A stretch of DNA of 61,701 nt from JAIUNP01 sp020161975 (GTDB lineage: Bacteria > Pseudomonadota > Alphaproteobacteria > Rhizobiales > Beijerinckiaceae). Positions 24,133 through 32,084 of the stretch are shown one piece after another. Below the pieces are notes generated by a model that had not been told where the DNA came from, did not search any database, and was given only the letters and a program-made list of their open reading frames with translations. Both the position numbers and the translations under genes were made by a program. Positions within the stretch are counted from its first letter, which is position 1. The number at the start of each line of letters is the position of its first letter. The DNA is taken from assembly GCA_036745275.1 (NCBI GenBank), contig DAIOGK010000022.1, forward strand, positions 1-61,701. The letters run 5' to 3'.

Positions 24133-24906
24133 TTAGAAATTTCGGATAAAATTGCCAGAACCGACAGCGGGAGTAGAACTAGCGGCGGCAGGATGAGGCC
24201 GTGTGCGGTCGGCCCATTGAGCGACCTTCTTGTCCCAGGCACCACGATCCATAAGGCCGATGACCTTCCCCTCGATCCCCGTCGTGATGGGGTCGGTGGT
24301 CATCTGGATGGCGATGCCCTTGAGCGCGTATCCGGGGCCGAAGGTTTCGGCGAAGCGGTCGATAACGAAGGGGCCGAGGTCGCGCGGCTGACAGTTCGGG
24401 TTCACCGCCATCGGCGGCACGCAGTCGTATTTTCGCCCCGTGGCATAGACCACCCTGGCGCTCGCCGGGTCGGTAAGGTCCGTGAACGTGACCATGGTCG
24501 GCTGGCTGGATGGCGGCACCATGCGCCCGCCCGTCATCGACTGGTAGCGGCCATATTCTTCCACCGGGAGGAAACCGAAACTGGCCGGCACGATACCGTC
24601 AAGTCCGCCCTGTCCGGTCGGGCCGGTGGCAAGCAGTGCGATCACCTGCTTGCCCTGCCCGAGATCCACGAACACCGCTTCGCCACGCGTGGTGTTTTCG
24701 AGGTTGCGCATATCCGGCAGGTTCCACCAGGCCCGCCCATTATCCCGAACCCGCGTCTCGATGACGCTGGAGCCTGACTTGATGCCCTCCGGCGTGTCGA
24801 TTTCCACGATCAGCCGGTAACGATAGGTGTAAGACGGCCCGAACATGCCCCAGAAGCCGAGAGCGACCAATCCGCAAAACCCAAGGAGTATGCGCAGCGC
24901 CTTCAT
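24133..24906 (-). CDS. hypothetical protein with N-terminal membrane anchor
   Basis: This 257-residue protein has an N-terminal hydrophobic segment (ILLGFCGLVALGFWGMFGPSYTY), so it is anchored or exported. A beta-rich body includes YRLIVEIDTPEGIKSGSSVIETRVRDN, ALLATGPTGQGGLDGIV and two cysteines in KYDCVPPMAVNPNCQP. I do not recognise a named family. The ATG overlaps the stop of the upstream lipase fragment as ATGA, so the pair was once an operon. The upstream partner is now broken. Confidence 0.65.
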   Translation of the reverse strand: MKALRILLGFCGLVALGFWGMFGPSYTYRYRLIVEIDTPEGIKSGSSVIETRVRDNGRAWWNLPDMRNLENTTRGEAVFVDLGQGKQVIALLATGPTGQGGLDGIVPASFGFLPVEEYGRYQSMTGGRMVPPSSQPTMVTFTDLTDPASARVVYATGRKYDCVPPMAVNPNCQPRDLGPFVIDRFAETFGPGYALKGIAIQMTTDPITTGIEGKVIGLMDRGAWDKKVAQWADRTRPHPAAASSTPAVGSGNFIRNF

Positions 24907-25214
24907 ACCGCGCGCACCTTGCGGGATGCTGCGTTGTCGTTGGACGCCAGGCCACCGCCCAGCGAATGCCCTGTGAGAGTGATGTTGGCTGAGGGCACAG
25001 CGGCGGTTGTCATGCTTCCATCCCGAACTGAACGCAGAAACTGTGCGGCAAGGACTTGCTGCGCGTTGTCAAACTCGCCGAACGTCTGCGTCCATTGCGT
25101 GAGATCCCGCCAGCTTTCGGGGGATTTCGATGCGTTTTCTTTCGCCAGCAAAATATCCGTTCCCCTAGATGAGTTACCGTCTGACCAGCGGAAAGGCCGG
25201 GCCCGCCACGGCAC
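24903..25214 (-). pseudogene. lipase (class 3-like) fragment
   Basis: The frame contains the nucleophile elbow NITLTGHSLGGGLAS and, before it, RGTDILLAKENASKSPESWRDLTQWTQTFG, as expected in a class-3-type lipase core. After GLAS the sequence turns to NDNAASRKVRAV and stops, losing the Asp and His parts. The N-terminal region is also incomplete. The gene is a remnant, coupled by ATGA to the hypothetical gene at 24906. Confidence 0.6.
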
Positions 25215-25744
25215 GATCGGACGCTGCCGGAGCGGCGCCTGCGCCTTGGGAACGACAGCACACTGGCTTTCAGAGGGACAATTGTATTCGATTATCCGCT
25301 TCGATTAGTATTCGTTATATGGAACAAAATCCTTGTTATGTCATCTTGTCCTGTTGTTCTTAAAGAAGAATGTTATTATTTCTAATTTTGCAGATTATGC
25401 GTCAAGCAGTCCCTAACCACGGGCGCGACAGGTCTTTATGCCTGCTGAACAGGTGTCCGACCGCCGTGCTGACTCCGCGGGCGCCTCCCTGATTGTCACC
25501 ATGCCGGATGTGCCCACCATTCTCGAAATCATGGGCATGGCCAATCCCGGCGGCGGTATAACCACGAGGCGAAACCGCTTCTCTGCCCACCAAATCGGTT
25601 TCGTATCGCAGTCCGATGCGGTTATGTTGCCTCCTGGCGGCCAGCGACAACATAGTCTGCTCTGAAGTGCCTTCCACCTCTCTGGATTCAGAGCATTCCC
25701 CGGTTGCGCTGCCTTTTCGGGACTGTTCTTACAGGTATCAGACA
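25215..25744. other. intergenic region with AT-rich block before the quinoprotein ABC genes
   Basis: About 25270-25400 is markedly AT-richer than its surroundings and could hold promoter or operator sites for the downstream ABC genes. 25401-25744 has open frames on both strands, none with a recognisable protein pattern. I assign no gene here. Confidence 0.4.
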
Positions 25745-26986
25745 ATGCATCGGGAAGCTGGATGTTCTGGAATCTCTCGGGCTCGGGGCAAATCTGCGGC
25801 AGAGCGGTTTTGCATCGTGCTTGCCGCAGCCGCGACTTTTGTCTTTGCCTCGACAGAGACTTTCGCCCAGGCGCTTGAGATCAAGATCGGATACCTTCAT
25901 CGACCGGCCTCAAAGGACCGGATTTCTCTGCTCGATATTCCGGCCAGGGATGACGGACTTGCCGGCGCCGCGCTGGGCAACGAGGATAACGCCACAACCG
26001 GTCGTTTCACGGGCCAGACCTTTACGCTGGTATCCCGGAGCATCAGCGATGTGAGCGAGATCGGCCCTGCGCTCAGCGCGCTGGCCGATGATGGTGTCTC
26101 TGCCGTTCTGGTCGATGGCGATGCGGCGGGCGTTCTGGCCGCGGCGGATGCTGCAAAGTCGCGCGGACTGGCTGTGCTCAATATTGCAGCGCCGGATGAT
26201 GATCTGCGTGGTGTCCAGTGCAGCGTCAATCTCATCCATGTCGCGCCGTCCCGTGCGATGCTGGCCGATGCGCTGGGCCAGTATCTTGCGTTGAAGAACT
26301 GGAAGCGCTGGTTCCTGATGGTCGGTACGAATCCGGGTGATCAGGCGCTGGGTGCCGCCTTCGAGCGGGCGGCAAAACGCTTCGGCGCAAAGATCGTCGA
26401 AAAGCGCGAATTCAAGGACACGGGCGGCGCGCGGCGCACCGACAGCGGCCTTGTACAGGCGCAACAGATGATGGCGGGTGCAACCCAAGGCGCGAATGAC
26501 CATGACGTTCTGGTTGCAGCCGATGAAAGCGATGTTTTCGCCGGTTATCTGCCGTATCGCACCTGGAGCCCACGCCCTGTTGGCGGATCTGCGGGGTTAA
26601 TCCCGACCGGCTGGGATCCGTCCTTCGATCAGTGGGGCGGTTTGCAGCTTCAAAATCGGTTCGTGCGCAAAGCCCGTCGTCTGATGACCGCGCTCGACTA
26701 TCAGGCATGGGTCGCGGTACGCATGATCGGCGAGGCGGCGACACGCACGAAGTCGAACGATCCAGCGGCTTTGGCGGCTTTTCTCAAATCTCCCGATTTT
26801 TCGATCGCTGCCTTCAAGGGTCAGAAGCTGACCCTGCGCGACTGGGACGGGCAATTGCGCCAGCCTGTTCTGTTGTTCGACGGCAAGAATACGGTGTCGG
26901 TGTCGCCGCAAAGCGGCTATCTGCATCCAGTGACTACGCTTGATACGCTTGGCTATGATCGACCGGAAACCCAATGCAAATTCTGA
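25745..26986 (+). CDS. ABC substrate-binding protein, PQQ-catabolism-associated type
   Basis: The 413-residue precursor has a signal region (IVLAAAATFVFASTETFAQA) and a Leu/Ile/Val-type periplasmic binding fold beginning EIKIGYLHRPASKDRISLLDIPARDDGLAGAALGNEDNATTGRF. That opening is characteristic of binding-protein-like components found next to PQQ alcohol dehydrogenases. I start at ATG 25745; the frame extends to 25616 without signal-like sequence. It leads an operon with a second binding protein, two ATPases and two permeases. The role may be export or uptake tied to quinoprotein substrates or cofactor, which is unsettled for the family. Confidence 0.82.
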   Translation: MHREAGCSGISRARGKSAAERFCIVLAAAATFVFASTETFAQALEIKIGYLHRPASKDRISLLDIPARDDGLAGAALGNEDNATTGRFTGQTFTLVSRSISDVSEIGPALSALADDGVSAVLVDGDAAGVLAAADAAKSRGLAVLNIAAPDDDLRGVQCSVNLIHVAPSRAMLADALGQYLALKNWKRWFLMVGTNPGDQALGAAFERAAKRFGAKIVEKREFKDTGGARRTDSGLVQAQQMMAGATQGANDHDVLVAADESDVFAGYLPYRTWSPRPVGGSAGLIPTGWDPSFDQWGGLQLQNRFVRKARRLMTALDYQAWVAVRMIGEAATRTKSNDPAALAAFLKSPDFSIAAFKGQKLTLRDWDGQLRQPVLLFDGKNTVSVSPQSGYLHPVTTLDTLGYDRPETQCKF

Positions 26987-27960
26987 AAATGAGCTTCCGT
27001 CATCTTTTCCGTCAACTGCTGGGGGTGTGCCTGCTCGTCTCCACCGCTGCCTCTGCCGAAACCATCCGCGTCGGCGCGCAGATGACCGGATCGCTCAACT
27101 GGGAGCTTTCCTACATCAAGGAAAAGGGCCTCGATAAAGCTGCCGGGCTGGACATTGTGGTCGTGCCGATGGCCACGACAGAGGCCGGCAAGGTTGCGCT
27201 CGTCGGTGGCGCGGTGGACATCATCCTGTCGGATTGGCTGTGGGTGGGCCGTGAACGTTCGCTTGGCGTCAAGCTGACGTTCATGCCGTATTCCAGTGCA
27301 TTGGGTGCCGTCATGGTGCCGGCGGAGTCTCCGATCCGGTCTCTTGCCGATCTTGCGGGTAAATCGGTCGGCGTGGCCGGCGGGCCGCTGGACAAGAGCT
27401 GGCTGCTGCTGCGCGCGCTTGCACAGCGTGAGGGGCTGGATCTGGCTGCCAAAGCCCAGCCCGCCTATGCCGCGCCACCACTCATCAATCAGAAGGTCAT
27501 CGCCGGCGAACTCGACGCCGCCGTGCAGTTCTGGAACTTCTGCGTGCCCTTGCAGGCCAAGGGCTTCCGCGCGCTCATCGAAATCGAAGCGGTCGAAAAG
27601 CAGCTCGGCGCCAAGGGTGCCGTCGGCATTGTGGGCTTCGTGTTCAAGGAGGAGTTTGCTGCCTCAAGGACTGAACTCCTCGCGCGCTTCTTTGATCTTT
27701 CGCGCAAGTCACGGGCAGCGCTGGCGCAGGATTCGACGGCCTGGGCTGCCGTCATGGAACGATTAAAGGTCAGCGATCCGACCGTGCGTGAAATCTATCG
27801 CACCCGTTACAGCGCCGGGCAGACGCATCGCTCCGCCGATGAGGAAGAGGCCGATGCGCGCATCCTGTTTTCGGCGCTTGCGACCACCGGCGGGACGGAT
27901 CTCGTCGGCAATGCGAAGACGCTGGATACGGGCGTCTTCTATCGTCCCGGTAAGCGCTAG
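26974..27960 (+). CDS. NMT1/SsuA-type ABC substrate-binding protein
   Basis: This 328-residue precursor has a signal peptide (LLGVCLLVSTAASA) and an NMT1/SsuA-like fold. It begins ETIRVGAQMTGSLNWELSYIKEKGLDKAAGLDIVVVPMATTEAGKVALVGGAVDIILSDWLWVGRERS. Such proteins bind nitrate, taurine, aliphatic sulfonates or thiamine precursors. It overlaps the preceding gene by 13 bases; an ATG at 26989, just after that stop, is possible. It is followed by its likely permease and ATPase. The ligand in this quinoprotein setting is unknown. Confidence 0.85.
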   Translation: MQILKMSFRHLFRQLLGVCLLVSTAASAETIRVGAQMTGSLNWELSYIKEKGLDKAAGLDIVVVPMATTEAGKVALVGGAVDIILSDWLWVGRERSLGVKLTFMPYSSALGAVMVPAESPIRSLADLAGKSVGVAGGPLDKSWLLLRALAQREGLDLAAKAQPAYAAPPLINQKVIAGELDAAVQFWNFCVPLQAKGFRALIEIEAVEKQLGAKGAVGIVGFVFKEEFAASRTELLARFFDLSRKSRAALAQDSTAWAAVMERLKVSDPTVREIYRTRYSAGQTHRSADEEEADARILFSALATTGGTDLVGNAKTLDTGVFYRPGKR

Positions 27961-27970
27961 GGTCTGAACC

Positions 27971-28711
27971 ATGAAATGGCGGCTGGCCTCGTTGCTGCTG
28001 GTGTTCGTGGTCTGGCAGTTTGCGGCCATGGCGACGCAAAGCCACCTCTTGCCGTCACCCGCAGCGACACTCGCCCGCATCGCGCAGGAAATGCGCTCCG
28101 GCGCGCTGCCCTTCAACCTCGCCATGACTTTGGCGCGAGTTGCGGCAGCTTTCGTGATCGCGATGTCGCTCGGCACCGCCATCGGCATTGCCATGGGGCG
28201 CAACCAGGTGATCGACCGCCTTGCGGACCCCTGGCTGATCCTGCTGCTCAACCTGCCCGCGCTGGTGGTGATCGTGCTGTTCTACATCTGGATCGGCCTC
28301 AACGAGGTTGCGGCGGTTGGTGCGGTGGCGGTGAACAAGTTGCCGAATGCCATCGTCGCCATGCGCGAGGGGGCACGTGCGCTCGAACCCCACTACGATG
28401 AACTTGCGCGCGTTTACCGCATGCCACTCACCGCCCGCTTGCGGCATGTGCTTGCGCCGCAGCTTGCGCCCTATTTTGCGGCCTCTGCCCGCTCCGGCCT
28501 CTCGCTGGTCTGGAAGATCGTGCTGGTGGTCGAGCTTCTGGGCCGACCCAACGGCATCGGCTTCCAGATGAATGTGGCGTTCCAGTTGTTCGACATTGCG
28601 CTGCTGTTTGCCTATGCGCTGCCCTTTGTTGCGGTCATGCTGCTGATCGAGTTTATACTGGTGCAACCTTACGAACGCCGTGTTTCGGCCTGGCGGCACC
28701 GTGCTGCTTGA
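27971..28711 (+). CDS. ABC transporter permease, SsuC/TauC type
   Basis: A 246-residue membrane protein with about six hydrophobic segments. The EAA loop region is EGARALEPHYDELARVYRMPLTARLRHVLAPQLAPYFAASARSGLSLVWKIVLVVELLG, typical of SsuC/TauC permeases. It begins 10 bp after the binding-protein gene, and its last codons overlap the ATPase start. It forms the membrane channel of the NMT1-type importer. Confidence 0.88.
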   Translation: MKWRLASLLLVFVVWQFAAMATQSHLLPSPAATLARIAQEMRSGALPFNLAMTLARVAAAFVIAMSLGTAIGIAMGRNQVIDRLADPWLILLLNLPALVVIVLFYIWIGLNEVAAVGAVAVNKLPNAIVAMREGARALEPHYDELARVYRMPLTARLRHVLAPQLAPYFAASARSGLSLVWKIVLVVELLGRPNGIGFQMNVAFQLFDIALLFAYALPFVAVMLLIEFILVQPYERRVSAWRHRAA

Positions 28712-29399
28712 AATCGCCATCACCGGGAAATCCTACCCCGCGCCGAACGGCGGATCGGCCCCGGTGCTGGGCAAGATCGCCTTTGGCATCCGTCCCGGAG
28801 AAATCGCAGCCATCGTCGGCCCCTCAGGCTGCGGAAAATCGACGCTGATGCGGCTTGCCGCCGGGCTGGATCAGGATTTTGATGGGCGCATAGCGCTTGA
28901 TCCTGCCGCGCGCACCGGCATCGCTTTTCAGGAGCCACGTCTGTTGCCATGGCGCAGCGCAGGGCAAAACCTGCGTATCGCCGCGCCGGCAGCAACCGAT
29001 GCCGAACTCGACGATCTTTGCGCGCGGTTCGACATTGGTGATCATCTCAACCACTTTCCTGCCGCACTGTCGCTTGGGTTGGCGCGGCGTTTCTCGCTGG
29101 CGCGCGCTTTTGCGGTGAAGCCCGACCTTCTGATGCTGGATGAGCCTTTCGCTTCGCTGGATAGCGCAATGCGGCGGCGGTGCTGCGATGCCGTTGCCGA
29201 CCTCGTCGACGCCCGCCGTCTTGCCGGTCTGATCATCAGCCACGATATCGAAGCTGCGGTGCGCCTCGCCGATGTCGTCTATGTCTTTTCGGCGCGCCCT
29301 GCCTGCATCATCGCACAGCAGGAAATTGCGATGCCGCGCCGCAGCCGCACCGACAGCGCCATCCGCGAAATCATGGCACAGATTGAGGCGCTGGGCTGA
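28701..29399 (+). CDS. ABC transporter ATPase, SsuB/TauB type
   Basis: This 232-residue protein has Walker A VGPSGCGKST, Q-loop FQEPRLLPW, Walker B LLMLDEPFASLD and the switch His IISHDIEAA. The signature loop is degenerate: LSLGLARRFSLARAF instead of the usual LSGGQ form. Retained Walker motifs suggest ATP binding, but the altered signature may lower activity or reflect a subfamily. The GTG start at 28701 overlaps the permease gene by 11 bases. Confidence 0.85.
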   Translation: MLLEIAITGKSYPAPNGGSAPVLGKIAFGIRPGEIAAIVGPSGCGKSTLMRLAAGLDQDFDGRIALDPAARTGIAFQEPRLLPWRSAGQNLRIAAPAATDAELDDLCARFDIGDHLNHFPAALSLGLARRFSLARAFAVKPDLLMLDEPFASLDSAMRRRCCDAVADLVDARRLAGLIISHDIEAAVRLADVVYVFSARPACIIAQQEIAMPRRSRTDSAIREIMAQIEALG

Positions 29400-29435
29400 T
29401 ATGAAGCACTGGAACGGCAAGATGTGGAGTGCCAC

Positions 29436-30197
29436 GTGGTGACGGAGCCGGTTCTGCAACCCGCATTGAACGTCGATGCCGTCAGCTATGCCTATGGCAA
29501 GGTGCGCGCGCTCGATCAGGTCAGCTTTGCGGTGCCGCCAGCGCGCTTTGCGGTGCTGCTCGGTCTGAACGGCGCCGGAAAATCGACCCTGTTTTCGCTG
29601 ATCACCCATCTTTATGCCGCACAGGGCGGATCGATCACGATCCATGGCGCTGATGTCGCGAAGGCGCCGGGCCGGGCTTTGGCGCAACTCGGTGTGGTGT
29701 TCCAATCGCGCGCGCTCGATGTTGATCTCACCCTGCGCCAGAACCTGATCTATCACGCGGCCTTACATGGCATTGGCGGCAAAGAGGCCGAGACGCGCGC
29801 CTGCAGCCTGCTGATCCGCGTCGGACTGGAGGCGCAGATCGATGCGCGCGTTGCCACGCTCTCCGGTGGGCAAGTGCGGCGGGTGGAAATAGCCCGCTCG
29901 CTGCTGCATCGCCCGCGCCTGTTGCTGCTGGACGAACCGACCGTCGGCCTTGATGTGAAGGCGCGTGCCGACATTCTGGCGCATGTCCGCGTGCTGGTGG
30001 CGGAAGAGGGCGTCAGTGTGCTGTGGGCGACCCATCTCTTCGATGAAATCTCTGCCGATGACCACATCATCGCGCTGCATCGTGGCCGGGTTGTCGCGGA
30101 TGGCGCGCCGAATGCTATTGCGGCACGGTTCGGCGCCACGACGCTTCAGGAGGCATTCGTGCGGGCGACGCGCGAGATGGCGGAGGCGACGCCATGA
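29436..30197 (+). CDS. ABC ATPase of the PQQ-dehydrogenase-associated transporter
   Basis: The roughly 253-residue ATPase has Walker A LLGLNGAGKSTL, Q-loop VVFQSRALDVDLTLRQNL, signature LSGGQVRRVEIARSLL, Walker B LLLLDEPTVGLD and switch His LWATHLFDE. The sequence style is the drug-exporter type (CcmA/DrrA) that accompanies quinoprotein alcohol dehydrogenases. GTG 29436 has GGAG 7 bases upstream; GTG 29439 is an alternative. It overlaps the permease gene by four bases, so the two form an ABC-2 transporter. Confidence 0.88.
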   Translation: MVTEPVLQPALNVDAVSYAYGKVRALDQVSFAVPPARFAVLLGLNGAGKSTLFSLITHLYAAQGGSITIHGADVAKAPGRALAQLGVVFQSRALDVDLTLRQNLIYHAALHGIGGKEAETRACSLLIRVGLEAQIDARVATLSGGQVRRVEIARSLLHRPRLLLLDEPTVGLDVKARADILAHVRVLVAEEGVSVLWATHLFDEISADDHIIALHRGRVVADGAPNAIAARFGATTLQEAFVRATREMAEATP

Positions 30198-30997
30198 GTA
30201 CCGGTGCCTACTGGATATGCCTCAAGGGCATCGTGTGGCGGGAAGCCTTGCGGTTTGTTCATCAGCGCGAGCGCTTCATCTCCGCGCTGGTGCGCCCGCT
30301 GCTCTGGCTGTTCGTCTTCGCCGCCGGGTTCCGGCAGGTGCTCGGCGTCTCGATCATTCCGCCTTACGAAACCTACATCCCCTACGAGGTCTATATCGCG
30401 CCCGGACTCATGGCGATGATCCAGCTTTTCAACGGAATGCAATCCTCGCTCACCATGGTCTATGACCGGGAGACCGGCGGTATGCGAACGCTGCTTGTCA
30501 GCCCGTTCCCACGCGGTTTCCTGCTCTCGGCCAAGCTCATGGCCGGCACTTTCGTGTCGATCCTTCAGGTCTACGCCTTTTTGGTCGTCGCCTGGTTCTG
30601 GGAGGTCGAGGCGCCCTGGTATGGCTATCTCGCCATTCTGCCCGCCATGCTGCTCACCGGGATGATGCTGGGCGCACTCGGGATGCTGATTTCCTCGCTG
30701 GTCAAGCGGCTGGAGAACTTTGCCGGCGTGATGAATTTTGTCATCTTCCCGATGTTTTTTGCCTCCTCGGCGCTTTACCCCTTGTGGAAGATGCGCGAAG
30801 CGAGCCCCCTGCTCTATCAGATTTGTGCGCTGAACCCGTTCACCCATGCAACCGAGCTGATCCGCTTTGCCTTTTACGGCAAACTCGATCTGCTGGCGCT
30901 TGGCGTGGTGGCGGGCTGTACGCTTCTGTTCCTCGCCGCCGCGATCCTCGCCTACGATCCGGCGCGCGGGCTGATTGCGCGTCGCGCAGGGGGATGA
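30194..30997 (+). CDS. ABC-2 type permease
   Basis: A 267-residue membrane protein of the ABC-2 (export-type) family. It has six predicted membrane segments, an N-terminal amphipathic part (GIVWREALRFVHQRERFISALVRPLLWLFVFAAGF) and the ABC-2 signature MVYDRETGGMRTLLVSPFPRGFLLSAKLMAGTFVS. It pairs with the preceding ATPase. Its stop lies 9 bp from the stop of the convergent beta-propeller gene. Confidence 0.88.
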   Translation: MSTGAYWICLKGIVWREALRFVHQRERFISALVRPLLWLFVFAAGFRQVLGVSIIPPYETYIPYEVYIAPGLMAMIQLFNGMQSSLTMVYDRETGGMRTLLVSPFPRGFLLSAKLMAGTFVSILQVYAFLVVAWFWEVEAPWYGYLAILPAMLLTGMMLGALGMLISSLVKRLENFAGVMNFVIFPMFFASSALYPLWKMREASPLLYQICALNPFTHATELIRFAFYGKLDLLALGVVAGCTLLFLAAAILAYDPARGLIARRAGG

Positions 30998-31006
30998 TCC
31001 TCGCAT

Positions 31007-31981
31007 TCAGCGCGCGATGGCGATGCCCCAGGGGTAGGCGCCGACCGGGATCGACTTGACCGGCTTCAACGAGGCAATCTCGATGACCGTGATGTCGTTG
31101 GTGGCGCCATTGGCCGTGACCAGAAATTTGCCATCGTGTGTTGTCTCAAGCTGCCAGACGCGTTGGCCAACAAGAAGATACTTCTCGACCGTTCTGGTCG
31201 CGACATCGACGACCGCAACCCGGTTGGCTGGACCAAGCGCCACGAATGCGCGCTTGCCATCGGCTGTGAAGCGGATGCCGACCGGCTGGATCTGGTCGGC
31301 GGTCAGGCCCGGCACCTCGAACTTCAGCGTCTTGGCAATCGCATTGGTCGCGGTGTCGATGATGCTGACAACGCCGCCGACCTCGGACGAGACCCAAAGC
31401 TCCTTGCCGTCGGGGCTATACTCGGCATAGCGCGGGCGTGCCGCGACGAGAATGTCGGCAACCTTCTTTTTCGCCTGCCAGTCGATCAGATGCGCCATAT
31501 TGGTCGTCTCGGAAGTAACCGCGACGATCTTCCCGTCCGGGCTGACAGCGACCCCCTCGGGCTCGACGCCTACAGGAAATTCGCTCACAACCTTCCGCGT
31601 TTCGAGATCGATCACGGTCAGCTTGGCGTCATCTTCGTTGGCAACGAAACCGTATTTGCCATCCGGGCTGACGCGCATCAGTTCCGGGTCTTCGCCGGAC
31701 GGCAATTGCCCGACGGTCTTCAGCGTCTTGGCATCGAGAATCGCAATCGTGTCATCCTCGCCAAGGCAGACGTAAACGAACTTCTCGTCCCGGCTCATCG
31801 TGATGCCGCGCGGGCGCTGGCCGACCTTCACCGTGCGCAGCACCACCATCTTCTCTAGGTCAACAGCGGTGACGGAATTGCCCTTCTCGTTGGAGATGAA
31901 TGCCGTTTCGGAGCGAGCGGGCTGGGCAAGTGCCAGAACAGCGGCAAGCGCAACGGCTGATACTGGCAGAGCAGGCTGCAT
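31007..31981 (-). CDS. YVTN-type beta-propeller protein, PQQ-associated
   Basis: The 324-residue precursor has a signal peptide (ALAAVLALAQPARSETAF). It then carries about seven YVTN-like repeats, for example GQRPRGITMSRDEKFVYVCLGEDDTIAILDAKTLKTV and GVEPEGVAVSPDGKIVAVTSETTNMAHLIDWQ. It is a periplasmic beta-propeller of the kind found with quinoprotein ABC genes. Function is unproven, perhaps a scaffold or redox partner. It follows the quinoprotein gene on the same strand after 103 bp and converges on the ABC-2 permease. Confidence 0.85.
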   Translation of the reverse strand: MQPALPVSAVALAAVLALAQPARSETAFISNEKGNSVTAVDLEKMVVLRTVKVGQRPRGITMSRDEKFVYVCLGEDDTIAILDAKTLKTVGQLPSGEDPELMRVSPDGKYGFVANEDDAKLTVIDLETRKVVSEFPVGVEPEGVAVSPDGKIVAVTSETTNMAHLIDWQAKKKVADILVAARPRYAEYSPDGKELWVSSEVGGVVSIIDTATNAIAKTLKFEVPGLTADQIQPVGIRFTADGKRAFVALGPANRVAVVDVATRTVEKYLLVGQRVWQLETTHDGKFLVTANGATNDITVIEIASLKPVKSIPVGAYPWGIAIAR

Positions 31982-32084
31982 GGAGGCAAACTTCCTGTGG
32001 CTTCAGTTGCGTCAGTGATCCAAGGACAGACGAAGAGTGTGGCTCCAGCGCCTGTCCTCCAAAGCCGCTATTAATGGAGGTGCA

